A DNA stretch of 64,000 nt from Loxodes magnus. Its lineage: Eukaryota; Ciliophora; Karyorelictea; Loxodida; Loxodidae. The stretch spans positions 1 to 64,000 of the forward strand of contig CAMPDV010001753.1 of the NCBI GenBank assembly GCA_946699065.1, written 5' to 3'. Below, piece after piece: positions 12,901 through 25,592 of the stretch. Every line of letters begins with the position of its first letter. Within the stretch, counting starts at the first letter, position 1. The position numbers and the translations under genes were made by a program. A model generated the notes under the pieces. The model worked only from the letters and a program-made list of their open reading frames with translations, was not told the origin of the DNA and searched no databases.

Positions 12901-13373
12901 ATTACTTATACCAAATATAATAAACACTATATTAGAGAGACTATTTCTATTTATAAACTGAGGACTTTTTCTTATAATTTTCAATAAGAACTTAGTAATC
13001 GTCACATTAACGTTAGATATAGCATTATTTGCTTATGTGGCTAAGACTTTTATAAAACTGATCATATTTTTGATTTCTAATACTATGCAGACATTATTGA
13101 GGAACTTGAAAGTCATAAAGCTTTTAAAGAAAAAACAAGAAGAAACTAATTCTTTATGACTAAAACTATTTAAGCAAACATTTTTCAAAGAATCAAATTC
13201 CTAAAATAGACAAATTAATCGAAAGTTTTCATTCTAAATTACTAAAAAAGCTTATTGAAATGTTTAAACTACAAGATGAGCTTTTAGAAGATTTTCTAGA
13301 AGGAAAAAAAGACAAATTTCATCAAGACAATAAATAAAAACATATGATAGAGAAAGAACAAGAAGAAACTTGA
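9740..13373 (+). pseudogene. LINE-1 ORF2: AP-endonuclease and reverse transcriptase
   Basis: This is the largest retrotransposon gene in the window. It would nick the target and copy element RNA into DNA. The AP-endonuclease is seen as DIFSINET followed by TGA (10286), where the family has a conserved ETW, then ILCGDF near 10580 and a DHFPL motif near 10828. The reverse transcriptase shows ANNKATGNDGLKTELIKYGG (11575), INILPIFKKGSK, N-TGA-RPIALLN (11765), FGFIRKRST and the catalytic FADD (12031). The C-terminal domain has PKVEYR, a C-x-C-G..H zinc-like motif near 13035 and an acidic end closing at TGA 13371. It is frameshifted near 10388, 10745 and 11300. About 100 residues, including the first catalytic aspartate (motif A), are missing near 11925. 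It is therefore inactive. Confidence 0.85.
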
Positions 13374-13929
13374 TTGGCATTTACAAACTTTTATCTTTCA
13401 ACACACTTTTAATATTTATAGTCTAAGATAAATTTATTGCAACTATGTCTTAATATTCTTAAATAATGAAACTATTATATTTTAATTAATTAATTAAAAA
13501 TTTTTAAACTTTATCTTTTACTTTACTAAACTTAACATTTTTTTAATTGTCAATCACAAACTTTTAACTTTTCTTTACTTCTGCTTTTAGAAAATTAATC
13601 TCTTCGTTCAATAACTACTTAAATATAAAGTTTTCGAAATTTTACAAAAAATTTAATTTTTTAACTATTTTATACTTATTTTTTAACATTTATTTTTATT
13701 AATAGCACAAATTTTACTTTCAAAATACTCATAATATCTTTTTAATCTTATAAATAAATAAAAAATAAATAAATTAGCGTGACACTATTATTATTATGAT
13801 CACTACAATTAAAAAAACTAAATTTTATTTTTTTAATATTCTAGTAATATTCCTAGTTTCATTTGTCTCTTTTTTTATAATTTTTTCTTCCCTCGTTTTC
13901 GAAGTCAAAACTGATTACCCTTTTTCTCT
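13374..13929. other. LINE-1 3' flank, AT-rich
   Basis: The interval is T-rich with no convincing gene. A run of AAATAAATAAAAAATAAATAA at about 13748-13770 may be the 3' tail of the LINE-1 element. Confidence 0.35.
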
Positions 13930-14340
13930 AAATTATTGAAATTCTTTTCGAAGATCAAAGTTAGAAGAAATTAGGTATTTTTAAGGTTTCCGTTCTAAAT
14001 GGTACAACCGAATTCAAATTCTTCCAAGCAAAGATTATATGTGATTATATTTGGTCCCATTCATATCTTTAAATAATTTCCAACTCCTACTCAGATTAAC
14101 GACTCTTAAAGATAGGAGAATTCTGAGACTTTTACTTTAATTCTCTTAACTTCCAGCACTGATAATGAACCACTAATCAGCTTCTCGTACATCTAGAGAA
14201 AAGTATGGTTTAACATGCAAAGGACACGTCCATATTTATCCGTTATCACATTTATTACGAGAGTACTCGTAATGCAGTCTACACTGCACCAAATTACATG
14301 CAGGCTGTCCAATGGGTCATAACTCATTTTACATAAATAG
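13930..14340 (-). repeat. Z repeat, copy 1
   Basis: A moderately GC-rich block whose core (14250-14310) matches 45840-45900 (opposite strand) and, more weakly, 52740-52810. On the minus strand one frame reads GAVQTALRVLSQQM, against GAIYTALRVISHQM at 45.8 kb. Another frame reads VIWCSVDCITS against VIWCNIYCIAS. Differences fall slightly more often at third positions of the first frame. It is probably a decayed coding part of a mobile element; no family is recognised. The region resembles ribosomal RNA superficially but is not. Confidence 0.5.
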
Positions 14341-14419
14341 TAACTTAAATATTTTTATCCATAATTAATTACTTAGTAAATTTTTAAAAGTTTAAAAAGT
14401 TACAACGCTGGTAAACATC

Positions 14420-14584
14420 TTAGATATCACTTAAATATCTCTTCCTAGAGATTAATTTATTTATTTTAGATCTTAAACTTCTTTTGTTAGTTTATAATTG
14501 TCCAATTGTAGCATGTATAAATCATAACTTAAGTCTGCTTAATTATTATATTTTTGGAGAAGTCTGTTATTTCTTACTAGCCAT
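14420..14584 (-). pseudogene. ORF-A N-terminal fragment
   Basis: An ATG at 14584 starts MASKKQQTSP, matching the ORF-A at 47050 (MAIKKQQTSP) and a fragment at 50137 (MVLKKQQTSP). Similarity continues through a block ending LTKEV in the 47-kb copy, then is lost. The frame meets a TGA at codon 21. Confidence 0.55.
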
Positions 14585-14834
14585 TTTATTTAATCTATAC
14601 CAAAAATGCTATATTTAAACAAAGTAATTAAATATCATTAATAAATGAGAGTGTATAAATAAAGTTATTTTATTATTTAATAATGCCTTTTTATAAAATA
14701 CACTAAATTTTAATATCTCTTAATTGTAATTTTATAATTAAATTATAAATTTATATATGAAAAAATATTTATTTATAAACTCTAAAATTTGCTTGCTTGA
14801 ATATAATCATTTTTAAAAATTAAGTAGTTTTTAT

Positions 14835-15725
14835 TCACTGGAATTTTTTTTTACACCTATATCACGAAGGATGGCATTTTAAATGATTCTCCTCCTTTTC
14901 CATTAATCTGGATATTCGTGTTTGTTTCTGAATTTTCTTACTGAAATATTATCCGTCCAATGTTTTGCAATGAAAAGCTATTTTCTATCTTCTTATTCTA
15001 GTCCAAGTGCTTCCTTTAAACTTCTAGAAGGGTTGCAGAAGAGGTGCTAACTTCTTTAGAATTTCTAACTTTTTTCTTTTTTCAAGTCTTTTGCGACGGC
15101 CATCTCAGCTTCTATTTTTTTCAATCTCTTTATATAGGGGTTCTAAGCAGTTTTAGCTTAATTTTTATCCGCTAACACTTTCGAAGTATTGCTTTTTTGG
15201 ATGGTTTTACTTGCTCACGGGAAGTAGATTTAGTTACTAAGGAGTACACTTTTGTTTCAAATACATAGATTTTCAGGTCAGAGTTGGTAAAAGGACACTG
15301 TTCAATTTTTTTCGTTCTTCAAGGAAGCCAACTTCTTGCTCCAGATTGACTCTCTAAGATTATATAATTTTCTTGGTCTAGCTGACTACCCCAACAATCT
15401 CTAGATTTATCTCTTCAGATAAATCTTAACAAATTAATTTTTAATTAAAAAAAATATCCGCACTTGCAAATTTTCATATCTGATCAATTAGATTTCTTGT
15501 CACATTCTACAAACTCAAATGCGAAGTATTTCAAAAATCTGAAGTTAGACAAGCAGATCTCTTTGATATCAGGAGCAACGATTTATAATTTGTTGAATGA
15601 CTACTCTTATTTCTATTGAGTTCTAGAAGTTTGAGTCTCATTCTTTTTTGACTGTAAGAAAATAATTTACTCTTTTTATATTTCAAGATTTACAATTTCT
15701 TCCTTACCTTCGCCAACATGGTAGT
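14835..15725 (-). pseudogene. ORF1 of Y type, decayed
   Basis: The minus strand aligns for about 850 bases with the plus-strand ORF at 57477-58334. Shared protein pieces are IVAPDI.EI.LSN.RF near 15555-15600 and QKF..QHLFCN.SR near 15040. This copy has extra TGA codons and frameshifts. The Y-type ORF is helical, basic and tryptophan-containing, and its 57-kb copy ends in a WVKIQEELQ-like motif shared with other ORF1s. It is therefore read as the RNA-binding ORF1 of a non-LTR element. Confidence 0.55.
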
Positions 15726-16307
15726 TAAAAATAATTTTTGCAGGCCAAAATTTTTTTAATGAATGCATCCTAAGTATTGCTTAGTATTTTTTCGGATTAA
15801 TTCCTAGGAAAGTGTTTAATTTAAATATATATAATTTTGATAAAGCAAAAAGCGAAAAGAAGTAATAATTGCAAATGTTAAAATAAATAATTATTTAAAA
15901 AGCATTAAAATTTTTATTTTCATATATATAATAAAGGGAAAATACATTTTTTAATTGTTTTAAATTAAAAAAATTGTTTATACGTTAAATAAAATTAGCA
16001 CAGATGTGAGATAGTATAAGAATTTCTAACTTTAAAACAAAAAAAAGAAAACATCGTAGCTTCTAACTTTACAGCAGGAATAATCTTCATTGAATAAAAG
16101 TGAATGTAATCATTTACAATTAATTCAAGAGAAAATCAGCAAAAATATTAATATTATGATTATCTTTATTAAATTGAAAACTTAGAAAAAATAATATCAA
16201 ACTTTTACAATAAATCAACCAATTATCTAAAAAAGAATTTTAAATTTTGAACTATTTTTAATTCTAAATTATTTAAATTAAAAAGATTGGCAAATTAATA
16301 AAATAAA
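15726..16307. other. AT-rich spacer upstream of copy B
   Basis: No gene is seen. Unlike copies A and D, this upstream region does not match the other members of the family, so copy B may have been inserted or captured separately. Confidence 0.4.
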
Positions 16308-18496
16308 ATGAATGGACTAATTAATTTCTTTGATATTTACCCAACGCTTATTAATTTTTCTTACAAGAGATAAAAAGGATTTCATTCCCTCTTAGGAATT
16401 ATTTTATCCTTCTGTACTTATATTCTCTTTATACTATCTTTTATAAATATGGGATAAGATATGATACTCAAAACTAACCCAAGTATCATTACTTAAACTA
16501 TTAAATAAGATAAACGCCCTTGATAATAAATTGGAACAAACAATTATACTTTTACTTTCGTATTTGCAAATGCAACCAATATAATAGTAGTTCCTCCTTC
16601 TTTTTTTACGATAGAAGCTGGTTATATTATGCTTAATTCTTCAGGCTCTTATAGCGATATAATTCCAACGATTTAATGCAATGAAAGTTTTTATAAAGGT
16701 TTCGAAGAGTAATTCAGTAAACCTTTACCAGAATATTATCTGACAAATTGCTTCGATTTAAAATCTTTTGAAATAGGAGGATGATGAACGGAAACTAGCA
16801 TGAGAAGCATATAAATTCAAATTTCGATGTGTAAAAATGAAACAAATTCAGAAATAAAATGTGCCCCAATAGATAAGATTGAGGAGTTAATCGCTAATTA
16901 ACTATATTTAAATGTTTTATTCTCTGATAAAATAATTGATGCCACTAATTACGAAAATCCAATATAGAACATACTTAACACGTATTATTGATCTCTAGAT
17001 TTATATCAGAGTAAATATGCTTCTATTTTATCCAAACCTTTAGAAATAATAACAGATGATGGATTTTTGTTGGAGAATTAGTTAACGATCAAAGATATCT
17101 TAATTGAAAAAACCTAAGTAGAGGCTATTTCAAATTAAAATTTACGAATTTCTTCCGTTTTTTTTCTTGATATTTTTTCTTCTGATAGCATACTTTAATA
17201 TAAGAGGCGATATAAAAAGATTCAAGATGTGGCTTCTTAAATAGGAGGTGTTCTTAATATAATAATACTTTTAGGTTAAATTCTTGTAACAATATACTCT
17301 AAATATGCTTTCACATATAACTTTATAAATGAAATCTTTGAATTTGAAGATCTCTAAGAAAACATAGGTTAAACCTTAAAAGTAAAAAATAAACTGAATT
17401 AAAATACCTAGAATCAGCAAACTTAAATTAATAATAGTGAGAAAGAATCTAAGAGTTAATATTAAGTGATTTCAATCTCTCAATAACAAGAGTAAGATTG
17501 GAAAAAGGAACGCAAAAAGGAAACTAAAAGTAAATTACCTTAAATTAATCCTGAAAATAATTAAAATTAATTTATAAAAGAAGAATAAAATGATTTTTAA
17601 GAATAGGAAATTGGAATTCGAGAGTTTATTAATAACTATTTGAGAAATAAATAAACTTAGGTTATTGAGTCTAAGAATGACTTAATTGACAAGAAATCCA
17701 ATGCTAGTAATTTGAAAAATTTAAATTAAAGCCCTACAAATGAAAAAAATCCTAAAGAATAAATGAAATTTAAATAAAATCTATTTCATGCTAAAATGTT
17801 ATTTCTTAGCAGGAAATGGAAGTATTTTCAAACACTTTAAGAGAAAGCAATATTTAAGATAATGAAGAAAATATTCAGAAATTTTAAGATAATAAGGTTA
17901 TTGATTCTTCTAAGAATTTAGAACATTTATAAACATCTAAGAGCTAAATAAATCTTCATATGTCTAGCGAATAAAAGAGTTAATACTTTTAGTAAAAAGA
18001 AAAAAAGGAAGATCATTTTAAAATTAACTTTTTCTAATTCTACTTTTACAAATTTCTTAGTCTCTTCAAAAAGAATTAACCATTATTTTTAAATAAAAAC
18101 CAGAAAAAACTTTTACTCTTAGAAAAAGCTAGTGATACAATTCAAGATTATTTATAAGCTGATTTTTTAGTAAAAAAGTTGATAGAACTTGAGAAACTGA
18201 AAGCTATAATCTTCAATGGAGATTAGTTAACAGTTTTTAATTATATCTCTAAACCTAAAATAAAATTAAGTGAGATAAAATCGTAAGATAACTTCGATTT
18301 TACGCTGACTCCTTCTTTAAAGCTGAATAAAAATTTTAATTTCGAGAATAGTTAAATTTATAAAGAACTAGATAAAGTAATAGAGTTTTGTAGTTAAGTA
18401 CTTAATAATGAAAGAGAAGATCCAAGAGACTTAAAGTTATTTAATTTAATAGACGAACAAATTCTGAAAGGTATGGAATTGGAGAAAAATGAATGA
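16308..18496 (+). pseudogene. Two-pass membrane protein, copy B
   Basis: It keeps the ATG (16308) and the family layout: first hydrophobic segment, cysteine-bearing ectodomain, second hydrophobic segment, charged tail and conserved C-terminal block ending at TGA 18494. A single-base deletion between about 17766 and 17790, where copy A reads TTTAAATTAAAATCG and this copy TTTAAATAAAATCT, shifts the frame before the C-terminal third. TGA occurs in frame at the RP-W, GG-W-W and YY-W tryptophan positions. At two further positions, where copy D has TGA, this copy has TAA. Confidence 0.75.
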
Positions 18497-21016
18497 TTCA
18501 ATACAATTTTAATTTACAAATTTAAAATTATAATTAAAAACAAATTATTTTTAAGATTATATAACTATTTCAAAAATTATAAAGTGGCTTAAATATAAAG
18601 GAGATTTCTGTTTTCTTAAATAATATTTTATACAGATATTAGTCTCCAATAAATTTTAGATTTTACGTTATGCTTTTTTTCCAATTTTTTAGTTGTTAAA
18701 ATTCTTAGAAATATTTATAACCTGTACGTTGTTCTTATTCCGATTTTTAAGTGAATAATGGATAACTTTTTTCTATATAATTGAGTCTTGCTACATATAT
18801 TTAAAAAAATAAAGCGAATTAAAATCTGAGTTCTTAGTAGTCTATTTTAATTCTTAATCTTACAAAATTAGCATATTTAGCAAATTTTCTTTAATTTTAA
18901 AACTGTTTTAATTTGGTAATTTAATATAGTTAAATTTTATTAATCTTAATATCTAACTATAAACTAATATTATATTTATATTTATTTTTAGATTATAATT
19001 TAAAATAACTTTTCTATTTTTATAATTTTCTTTAAATGTATTCAATTAAAATAATTTTCTAATTTTTTATTTTCTATATTAAATTTTTGCTTATTTAAAT
19101 CCATCATAGACATGCAAATTTTTTTAATTTATGAAGATAAAATAAATGTTTGTAAAATAATTTAAGTTTAATTTCTTATTTTATTATTAAATTATAATCT
19201 TTTTTATTTTATACTTTTAATATTTTTAATAATTAATTAACTTTTGTTTTTCATTTTTTTAAATAAATGAATTGCTCTTGGTTTTAATTATTAATAAAAA
19301 ACTTTTATTTTAATTAAAAATTATTAAAAAAGAGATTTCTTCTAAAAATATTTTAAATTTTTTATTATAATATAACTTTTACTAAGAGATTTTTTTAATA
19401 GTCTCCAAGATTGTAATTTATTATAATTATATGAAGTGTAGAGATATAGTAATAAATTTAAATTCTTATTTTCTTTTTTAATTAATTATTTTAACTCTTA
19501 ACACTATAAGCACAATTAGATCTTTTCTTTGTATAAATTTTATAAAAATATTATTTAATTTTTCAAAATAATTTTGTATTTATATAAAATATGCTTAATT
19601 TTTTCTATTATTTTTAAAATTTGTTTAATTTTTTAATTTTTATAAATGAATATGACTAATTTAAGTTGATCAAGATTTTTAAGGAAAAATGGATAAAAAT
19701 GATATTTTTTAATCTAAATATGATATTTGATTAGAATAAATTAATTTTTCTTACTAATAAAATTAAAAAATTATAAGCATAAATATCTTAAAAATATAAT
19801 TTATTTAATAAATTTATGTTTATTTTAGTGATAATTTTAATATTTTGTGGAAAAAGCAAATAAAAAATGATTAAATACATTATATAAATGTAGATAATAA
19901 AAGTAGTTTAGATAATAATAAAGATAAGAAGATATAAAGATAGAAAATATCTCTATAGCATAATTATTTACTTACTGCAATTATACTTTCTCATATCTTT
20001 ATTTTAATTATTTAAACTAGTTTATTTAAATATCTTAAGAAGAGTTTATTAATATCATACATATATAATATTAAATATAAACATTTTAAATATTAATTTT
20101 CTAATACTGTTAATGCTCTGTAAATATATAATCAAAGAATTAATTTATACTATATATATTATGAATATAGTTTTAAAACGTCTTAAAATATCCAAATAAT
20201 TATAAAATAATTGAAGTAATAGAAATATACTAGAGCTATATAATTTTAAATAAAAGCAAACATAACTTAGTATTGCATTAAGTTATTAATTATAATTTAA
20301 TAGCTTTTCATTAATATTTTTTATTTTTAAATATATTTAAATTAAGTATAATTAAATGATGCTTTATAATAGTATCTAAATTTAATTATTTTTATCCATC
20401 ATAATGTAATTAAATAACACTAAGTTAAAGAAATAGTAATAAAATGAATATGCTAATATCATATAACTTAAACAATAAGCAAAATTATAAATTTAATTTA
20501 AATTTTAAAAATTTTTTAATAAATTAACAAACTAATGTTCATTTATCAAATAAACAGAAGCTGAATAATCTGCTGAAATAACTAAAGACAAAAACTAAGG
20601 CAAGTAATTTAAAATTATAATAAAAGTAAAATTTAATATTAAGTATGAAAATATTTATTAAATAAAAAAAAGAAAGCTTATTAAAAAATAAGAATAATTT
20701 CAAAGTAGTAAATATAATTATAATTAAAATATAAAAAATATATACTAATTATATATAATTAGTATTATTAATATTTTTAAAACCAGTGATAAAAGATAAA
20801 AATATATTTATTATTTAAAAAAATTAAAATTTGCTAATAAAATTAATATTATAATAATACATATTATATATTATTAAACATATAAATTTAATATCTATTT
20901 TAAATTAAGTAAATAAAATTCATTAATACTTTACGTGCAGTAACTGCAATATTTTAATGCATTTAATTTTTATTATTTAATTTCATCAATATGAATGTTA
21001 AAAATAAGAGTTTTTG
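18497..21016. other. AT-rich region without genes
   Basis: Over 2.5 kb of very AT-rich DNA. I read both strands and found no homology to the repeats in this window, no protein-like frame and no structured RNA. Confidence 0.5.
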
Positions 21017-21967
21017 TCAAATAAGATTTGAAGTATATACTTTAGTCCAAATTCCCTTCTTTATTTCATAAATATACAAATCGCATATATGGTTAAATTG
21101 ATATACAAAATCTTCTTGCTATATAGGATTTGATATCAAGCAACAATTGTTTGTTTCAAACTAACTTCCATGTTGGCTGCATTACTCTACTGAAGTATCA
21201 AATATTTAAGTCTCTAACTTTGATGTCCAATTATTGTAAATTAAAATTAATTATTTCTTTTATAAATCTACAGACATAGTTGTTCCTGTAGCAGGTAATA
21301 TTTCATTAATCTCTTCCCATTTATTATTTTTTATTTAAAATCTTTGGATTTTGTTAGTATAACTCATTTAAGTATATAAGCCTCCAAAAGCATAGACATA
21401 AGGAAATTTAATATTTGCACCAAATCCTCTTAAGCTATCTTATTTTTATACTATTTACTAGATTGGAACTAGCTTTTATCTTTCTTTTAAATTAAGCATT
21501 TCGCATGTGCTTTTATAAATTCCACCTAGAAAATAGATTTATGTTTTATTAAAAGCAATTCCATGCATTCCTCTTTCATCACTCAATTTACTTTCATCAC
21601 ATTTTTGAAGATTGTAAAAAGTTAATCTGTTTGAATTTAATCCTCCAGAAATAAACAAATCATTTTAATTTATTTGTGTTACTCTTGAATAATTTGATCC
21701 TATTTTCTCTATTTCTTTATTACTTAAATTAGTTCTTTTTTATTTAATATCGTATTCGTACATAGTGCTAGAAGAATAACGAAAAGTTTTATAAACTTTT
21801 ATAGCATTATAAGCGAAATTAGGACAAATCTCATATTTTATATTTCCTAATCCTAACTTTTAGAAACTATATAATTTATTTTAGTATCTTTGTCTTAGGA
21901 TTTTTCTGAGGAAAAGAATCTTAACAATGTTATGCTATTTGCTTACTTTAAGACTTTCTAAATCCAT
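21017..21967 (-). CDS. Kelch-repeat protein
   Basis: A clean 316-residue frame runs from ATG 21967 to TGA 21019-21017 with TAA and TAG as glutamine and no internal TGA. From about residue 80 it shows repeated kelch units: FISGGLNSNRLTFYNL, then IYFLGGIYKSTCEMLNL, then VYAFGGLYTQMSYTNKI followed by NNKWEEI, and a last degenerate unit with WTKVYTS. The paired glycines and following W or aromatic residues are the kelch blade signature. Kelch propellers usually bind proteins; the partner is unknown. The protein is shorter than a full six-blade propeller plus N-terminal domain. Its three tryptophans are all TGG, unlike the neighbouring elements. It is the only gene here that looks like a normal host gene. 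Confidence 0.8.
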
Positions 21968-22398
21968 TTATTTTTATTTTTATTTTTATTTTAAGTTGAA
22001 TAATAAATATTTATTTTACATCAATTTATATAGAATTAAGTAGATTTTATTAAATGAAAACATTAATTCTATAAACTAAGTATTATTATGTAGAAAATAG
22101 AAAATCCTCAATAATTTAAGATTATATCTTTATTTAAATAAATTTTATGGTTTATTTATATTATTTATGAAAAGCTATGTGATAGAATATAGATTGAAAT
22201 AATTACTAGTAAGTTACTAATGCTTTTTAATTATTTTAAAATTTTATTTTTTCAAATTTTTTTGTTAGTTTTTATATTTTTTAATATTTATAAATTATAA
22301 TTATTTATTTATTATCTAAATATTTTATTAATTTTAAAGCATTAAAAGTGAATCAATAAATAATGATAATTAATAATAATAATAATAATGTAAACTAA
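21968..22398. other. Spacer with (TAA)n microsatellite
   Basis: AT-rich, with a trinucleotide run at about 22366-22391. On the minus strand this run follows the 3' end of the X-type ORF1, as similar runs do at 24787, 27679 and 49063. It may therefore be the element's 3' tail. Confidence 0.45.
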
Positions 22399-23190
22399 AT
22401 GTTAAGAGTTTTGGAGTTCTTCGGGATTCCAACCGATTTCGCTCCGCCTTTTTTTTAACGTGGATGTATACCACGGCCTTTTTTTGAATGTGGGTGGCTA
22501 CCACAATGAATTTTCCATGTTATCACTTAATAATTTCTATTTATAAATTCCTGAGTCGGTTATTCAAAGTTTGTTTAACATCCTTCATGTTTTTATTTCT
22601 TCTCTTTTTTTCAATTTTTATCATTTTTAACAATTTTTTAATAAGTGATATTTCGACCTACAACATCAACAATTTTTTGTCTATTTTTTTTTATTCAACT
22701 AAGGCAAAATTAATTTTTCTATTTGTTCTATTCTTTTAATTAAACTTTTATCAACATTTTATTCTATATTTATTTCTTAATCTTTTGCTTAAGAAGGGAG
22801 GACTTCAATACTCATGTTTACCCCTTGTTTGAAATTATTTTAAGACTGAGTATAGAGCTATTGTTCTGTCACAATATTGTTTTATATAAGCTATTTCCTA
22901 AGAATTAATAGTTCGTTATTTTGATCCTCAATGTTATTCATAAGCTCTCTAATTCTTTCTCCTTGATTATATGTTTCTTCTTCATATTTAGAAATTAATT
23001 TTTTCATCTTTTCCATTTTAATTGAAAGCGAAGTGCTCTCATTTACTTGTCCAACCATTACTTTGCCTTCTGAAGAGGAGCTTGATAAGTGTTCCATTGA
23101 TTTCTACTTCTTCTCTAGTTCTTTGTTAGCTCTTCTTCTTGCGTTCCTTGCCTAATTTTTAGATAGTCGAATATTCTATTCCATTTCCAT
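22399..23190 (-). CDS. X-type ORF1: zinc-knuckle (Gag-like) protein, best copy
   Basis: From ATG 23190 the minus strand is open for about 264 codons if TGA is tryptophan. In order it has a basic start (RLSKNQARNARRR), a serine-acid stretch, a coiled coil (residues 55-100, RIRELMNNIEDQNN), a CCHC knuckle NCWCCRSKYHLLKNC (near residues 174-187), then KTWRMLNKLWITDSG and a C-terminal part ending IGWNPEELQ. The knuckle identifies it as a Gag-like nucleic-acid chaperone of a retroelement. Four tryptophans are TGA (for example 22666) and three are TGG. Homologues lie at 5.6, 24.8 and 27.7 kb. The exact end is unclear because the frame runs on into the AT-rich tail. Confidence 0.7.
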
Positions 23191-23991
23191 TTTTTTCTTA
23201 ATTATAAATAATGATAATTATTAGACTGAATTTCTTTAATCTTAATCTTAAACTAAATTTAAATCTTATTTTAAAAATAATAGACTTTATGAAATCTACA
23301 TTTAATATACTTTCTTTTATAAATTCTTAAATATTATATTTAATCTTAAAAGACTAAAAGTTCTTTAAGATGCTTATAAATAAATATTTATAAAATATAA
23401 AAATGCTATTGTATTTTATAAGAAATATCAAAATAGAAATATTTAATTACTAGTTTTTACTTTAAATTAATAAAATTAAAATTAATGGATAGCTTTTTTA
23501 CTAATATGGAAATAAAACATATTATTTTATTGCTATAATTTGATATATTAATTTAATAAATATCAAGTTATTTTATTAAAATTACATAAAATTAGAATAA
23601 AAATTATAAATTTTAATTATATACAGTTTAGCTTATTTTATTATAAAAAGCATAATAATTAGCGTTGTTATATCTATTTATTTAATTTAAAACTAAATGG
23701 TTTCTATTTTAAGCTTTCGAAATTTACCTTTTAATCAAAATGAATTAATATTTTGATTTTTATTATTAGATTATTAAGCTTTAAGCTATTTAAATAAATA
23801 TAATTTTAAAATAACCTTTTTTGAGATATTTTATTACTTTCAAGCAAGCAACTGACACATTTTTAAAAAATATAACTATCGTAATATTCTAGAATATTTA
23901 AAAAAGAATCAAAGTTACTTTCTCTATTTATTTATAAAAGTAAACATAAAACTTCAATAGTAAAAATAAAAGTTTACAGACTACGAGTAGT
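23191..23991. other. AT-rich spacer
   Basis: Nothing is recognised on either strand. Confidence 0.4.
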
Positions 23992-24621
23992 ATGAAAGAG
24001 GAATCGGTTTTAGCTAGCATGATTAGCTAATATAAAATCATTTAGGGAAAAATAGCTTATTAAATTCAATTAAGTGATTGAATTATTAACATCATACCTA
24101 ATAAAGAATTTGTCCAAAAAAGTCTTAATATAAGAACAGTTGCAATTAAATCTAATTCGATTGAGAAAGATTCAATGATAACTGAATAATTAAGAATATT
24201 TTATATTTATTCAAATAAATAATAGGAAAAAGCTTTAATGCAAATACTAAAAAATGAAGAAACCTAGAGATATATTCTTCCTTAAAAATCAATAATAGAA
24301 GTTAAAGAGATGATGATATTGCACATTGATTAAACGTCCATTAAAACGCTATTTAACTTTAAAAGGATATAAAGATTAAGAGGATTATAGATCGTAAAGA
24401 AAATTAAAAATTCTATTTTAAATATTAGCATCTTTTACCTACATTAGTCCATACTTGGACCTGTCTTATAAGAAAGTAGGAAGTTCTTTAACTGTTTAAC
24501 TATTATGTCTATTTAAAGTTTACTATTCTATTTTCTGCGACTGGATGTTAGATTAATTGTTCTAGCTTTATTACAAGCTTTGGAAGAAATTAAAATTTAT
24601 ATCCTAAGATGTAATTTTTGA
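23992..24621 (+). CDS. Unrecognised ORF, 209 residues
   Basis: The frame is open from ATG 23992 to TGA 24619-24621 apart from one TGA at 24079 (codon 30). After that codon about 180 codons are open. The product is hydrophobic to helical, with no signal peptide, zinc motif or family I can name. The 3' end abuts an inverted ORF1 fragment. Chance frames of this length are possible in this code, so it may not be a gene. Confidence 0.3.
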
Positions 24622-24735
24622 GTCAATTTCTTCCTTTTTGTTAAAGTGCTCTATAAAGTTAATGTTGTCCTTCTTTAGTCGCCTTAACTCTTCTTGCAAG
24701 TTGAATGCTACTTTAATTAGCTACTAAAAAATAAA
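24605..24735 (-). pseudogene. ORF1 coiled-coil fragment
   Basis: The minus strand encodes QQLIKVAFNLQEELRRLKKD, closely matching QFIKVVLNLQEEVKRLKKDN of the ORF1 at 61.6 kb. Nothing else of that gene is present here. Confidence 0.6.
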
Positions 24736-24824
24736 TTTTTCAGTTATTAATATTTCAAATCTATAACAATTAGTAATATAAAAATAATAATAATATACTT
24801 AAGAGTTTAATTTTTTAATTCCCC

Positions 24825-25592
24825 TAGACTTTCAACCAGTTTGCTGCTATTATTTTTCATGCAGATGAATATACCATGACTTTTTTTATATGTGGTAGGC
24901 TGCCACTAATAGATATCTTCATTTGTGGATAAAATTCTCTATTTAAGCACTCCATTTTCCTATATTTAAAGCTGATTATGTGTTCTCTATGTTCTTAGTT
25001 CTTCTCTTGTCTTGACTTTTTCTAAAGCTCAGTATTTTCATTGAACATGATCATTTGCTTAAATACCAACATTTTGTATTCTAGTTTTTCTTTATCTTTT
25101 TTTGATTATTTTTTTTAGTTATTCTATTCTCTTTTACAAATTTAATTCAATCTGATCATCTTGTTTCAAATCTTGATCAATTGATTTTACTTTTTGTTTT
25201 CTATAATAATATTTTATTATTGAATAAATATCGAATGTGATTATCATTATAGTTACTTTTCTTTTACTAAATTATTTTAAATTAACTATCGACGATTATT
25301 TATATTTTTTAATTGATCTTCAATGTTATTCATTATTTCCCTGATTTTTCTCCCTTCATTTTAAATTATTTCTTCATATTCTTAGATTAGATTTTTCATT
25401 TTGTCTAGTTTATTATAGAATTTCCAATCAGCAAATTTTTAGGTTCTTTTATTTCAATAGATCCAATAATAACTTTACTTTCAGATGAAGAGTTTGATTC
25501 CTCATGAAGCTTCTGATTTTTCAACATTTCTTTCGCTTCTTTATCTTTAAATTTCTAAATTAGATCTTAAAGAGGTGTATATATTACTCCAT
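24825..25592 (-). pseudogene. X-type ORF1, decayed copy
   Basis: An ATG at 25592 aligns with the start of the X-type ORF1 (MEQYIHL against MEQSIRL at 28.5 kb). Further on come a serine-acid stretch (SNSSSESKV), the coiled-coil motif KIREIMNNIEDQ, a damaged zinc knuckle (KCWYLSK, second Cys lost) and WQPTTYKK near the end. The frame changes at least twice. A short (TAA)n run lies past its 3' end at about 24787. Confidence 0.6.

Noticed and set aside
14256..14288. Two adjacent 6-bp hairpins as a regulatory or ncRNA signal
   Set aside because: The stems are not well kept in the other two copies, and the same bases read as a conserved peptide in one frame.
13930..14340. Ribosomal RNA-like block
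   Set aside because: It is GC-richer and looks structured, but it does not match conserved large-subunit landmarks and has relatives at 45.8 and 52.8 kb that behave like a mobile element.
18497..21016. Long open frames under the TAA/TAG = Gln code
   Set aside because: With a single stop codon, open stretches of 60-100 codons are expected by chance in AT-rich DNA, and none here has protein-like composition or homologues in the window.
22450..22510. Hairpins (CGTGG..CCACG, GTGG..CCAC) as a structured 3' UTR
   Set aside because: They lie inside the X-type ORF1 frame and encode a conserved Trp-rich stretch (LWQPPTFKKRPW), so coding explains them.
22488..22739. Plus-strand ORF of 83 codons
   Set aside because: It is a shadow of the minus-strand ORF1 and is hydrophobic only because it reads the T-rich complement.
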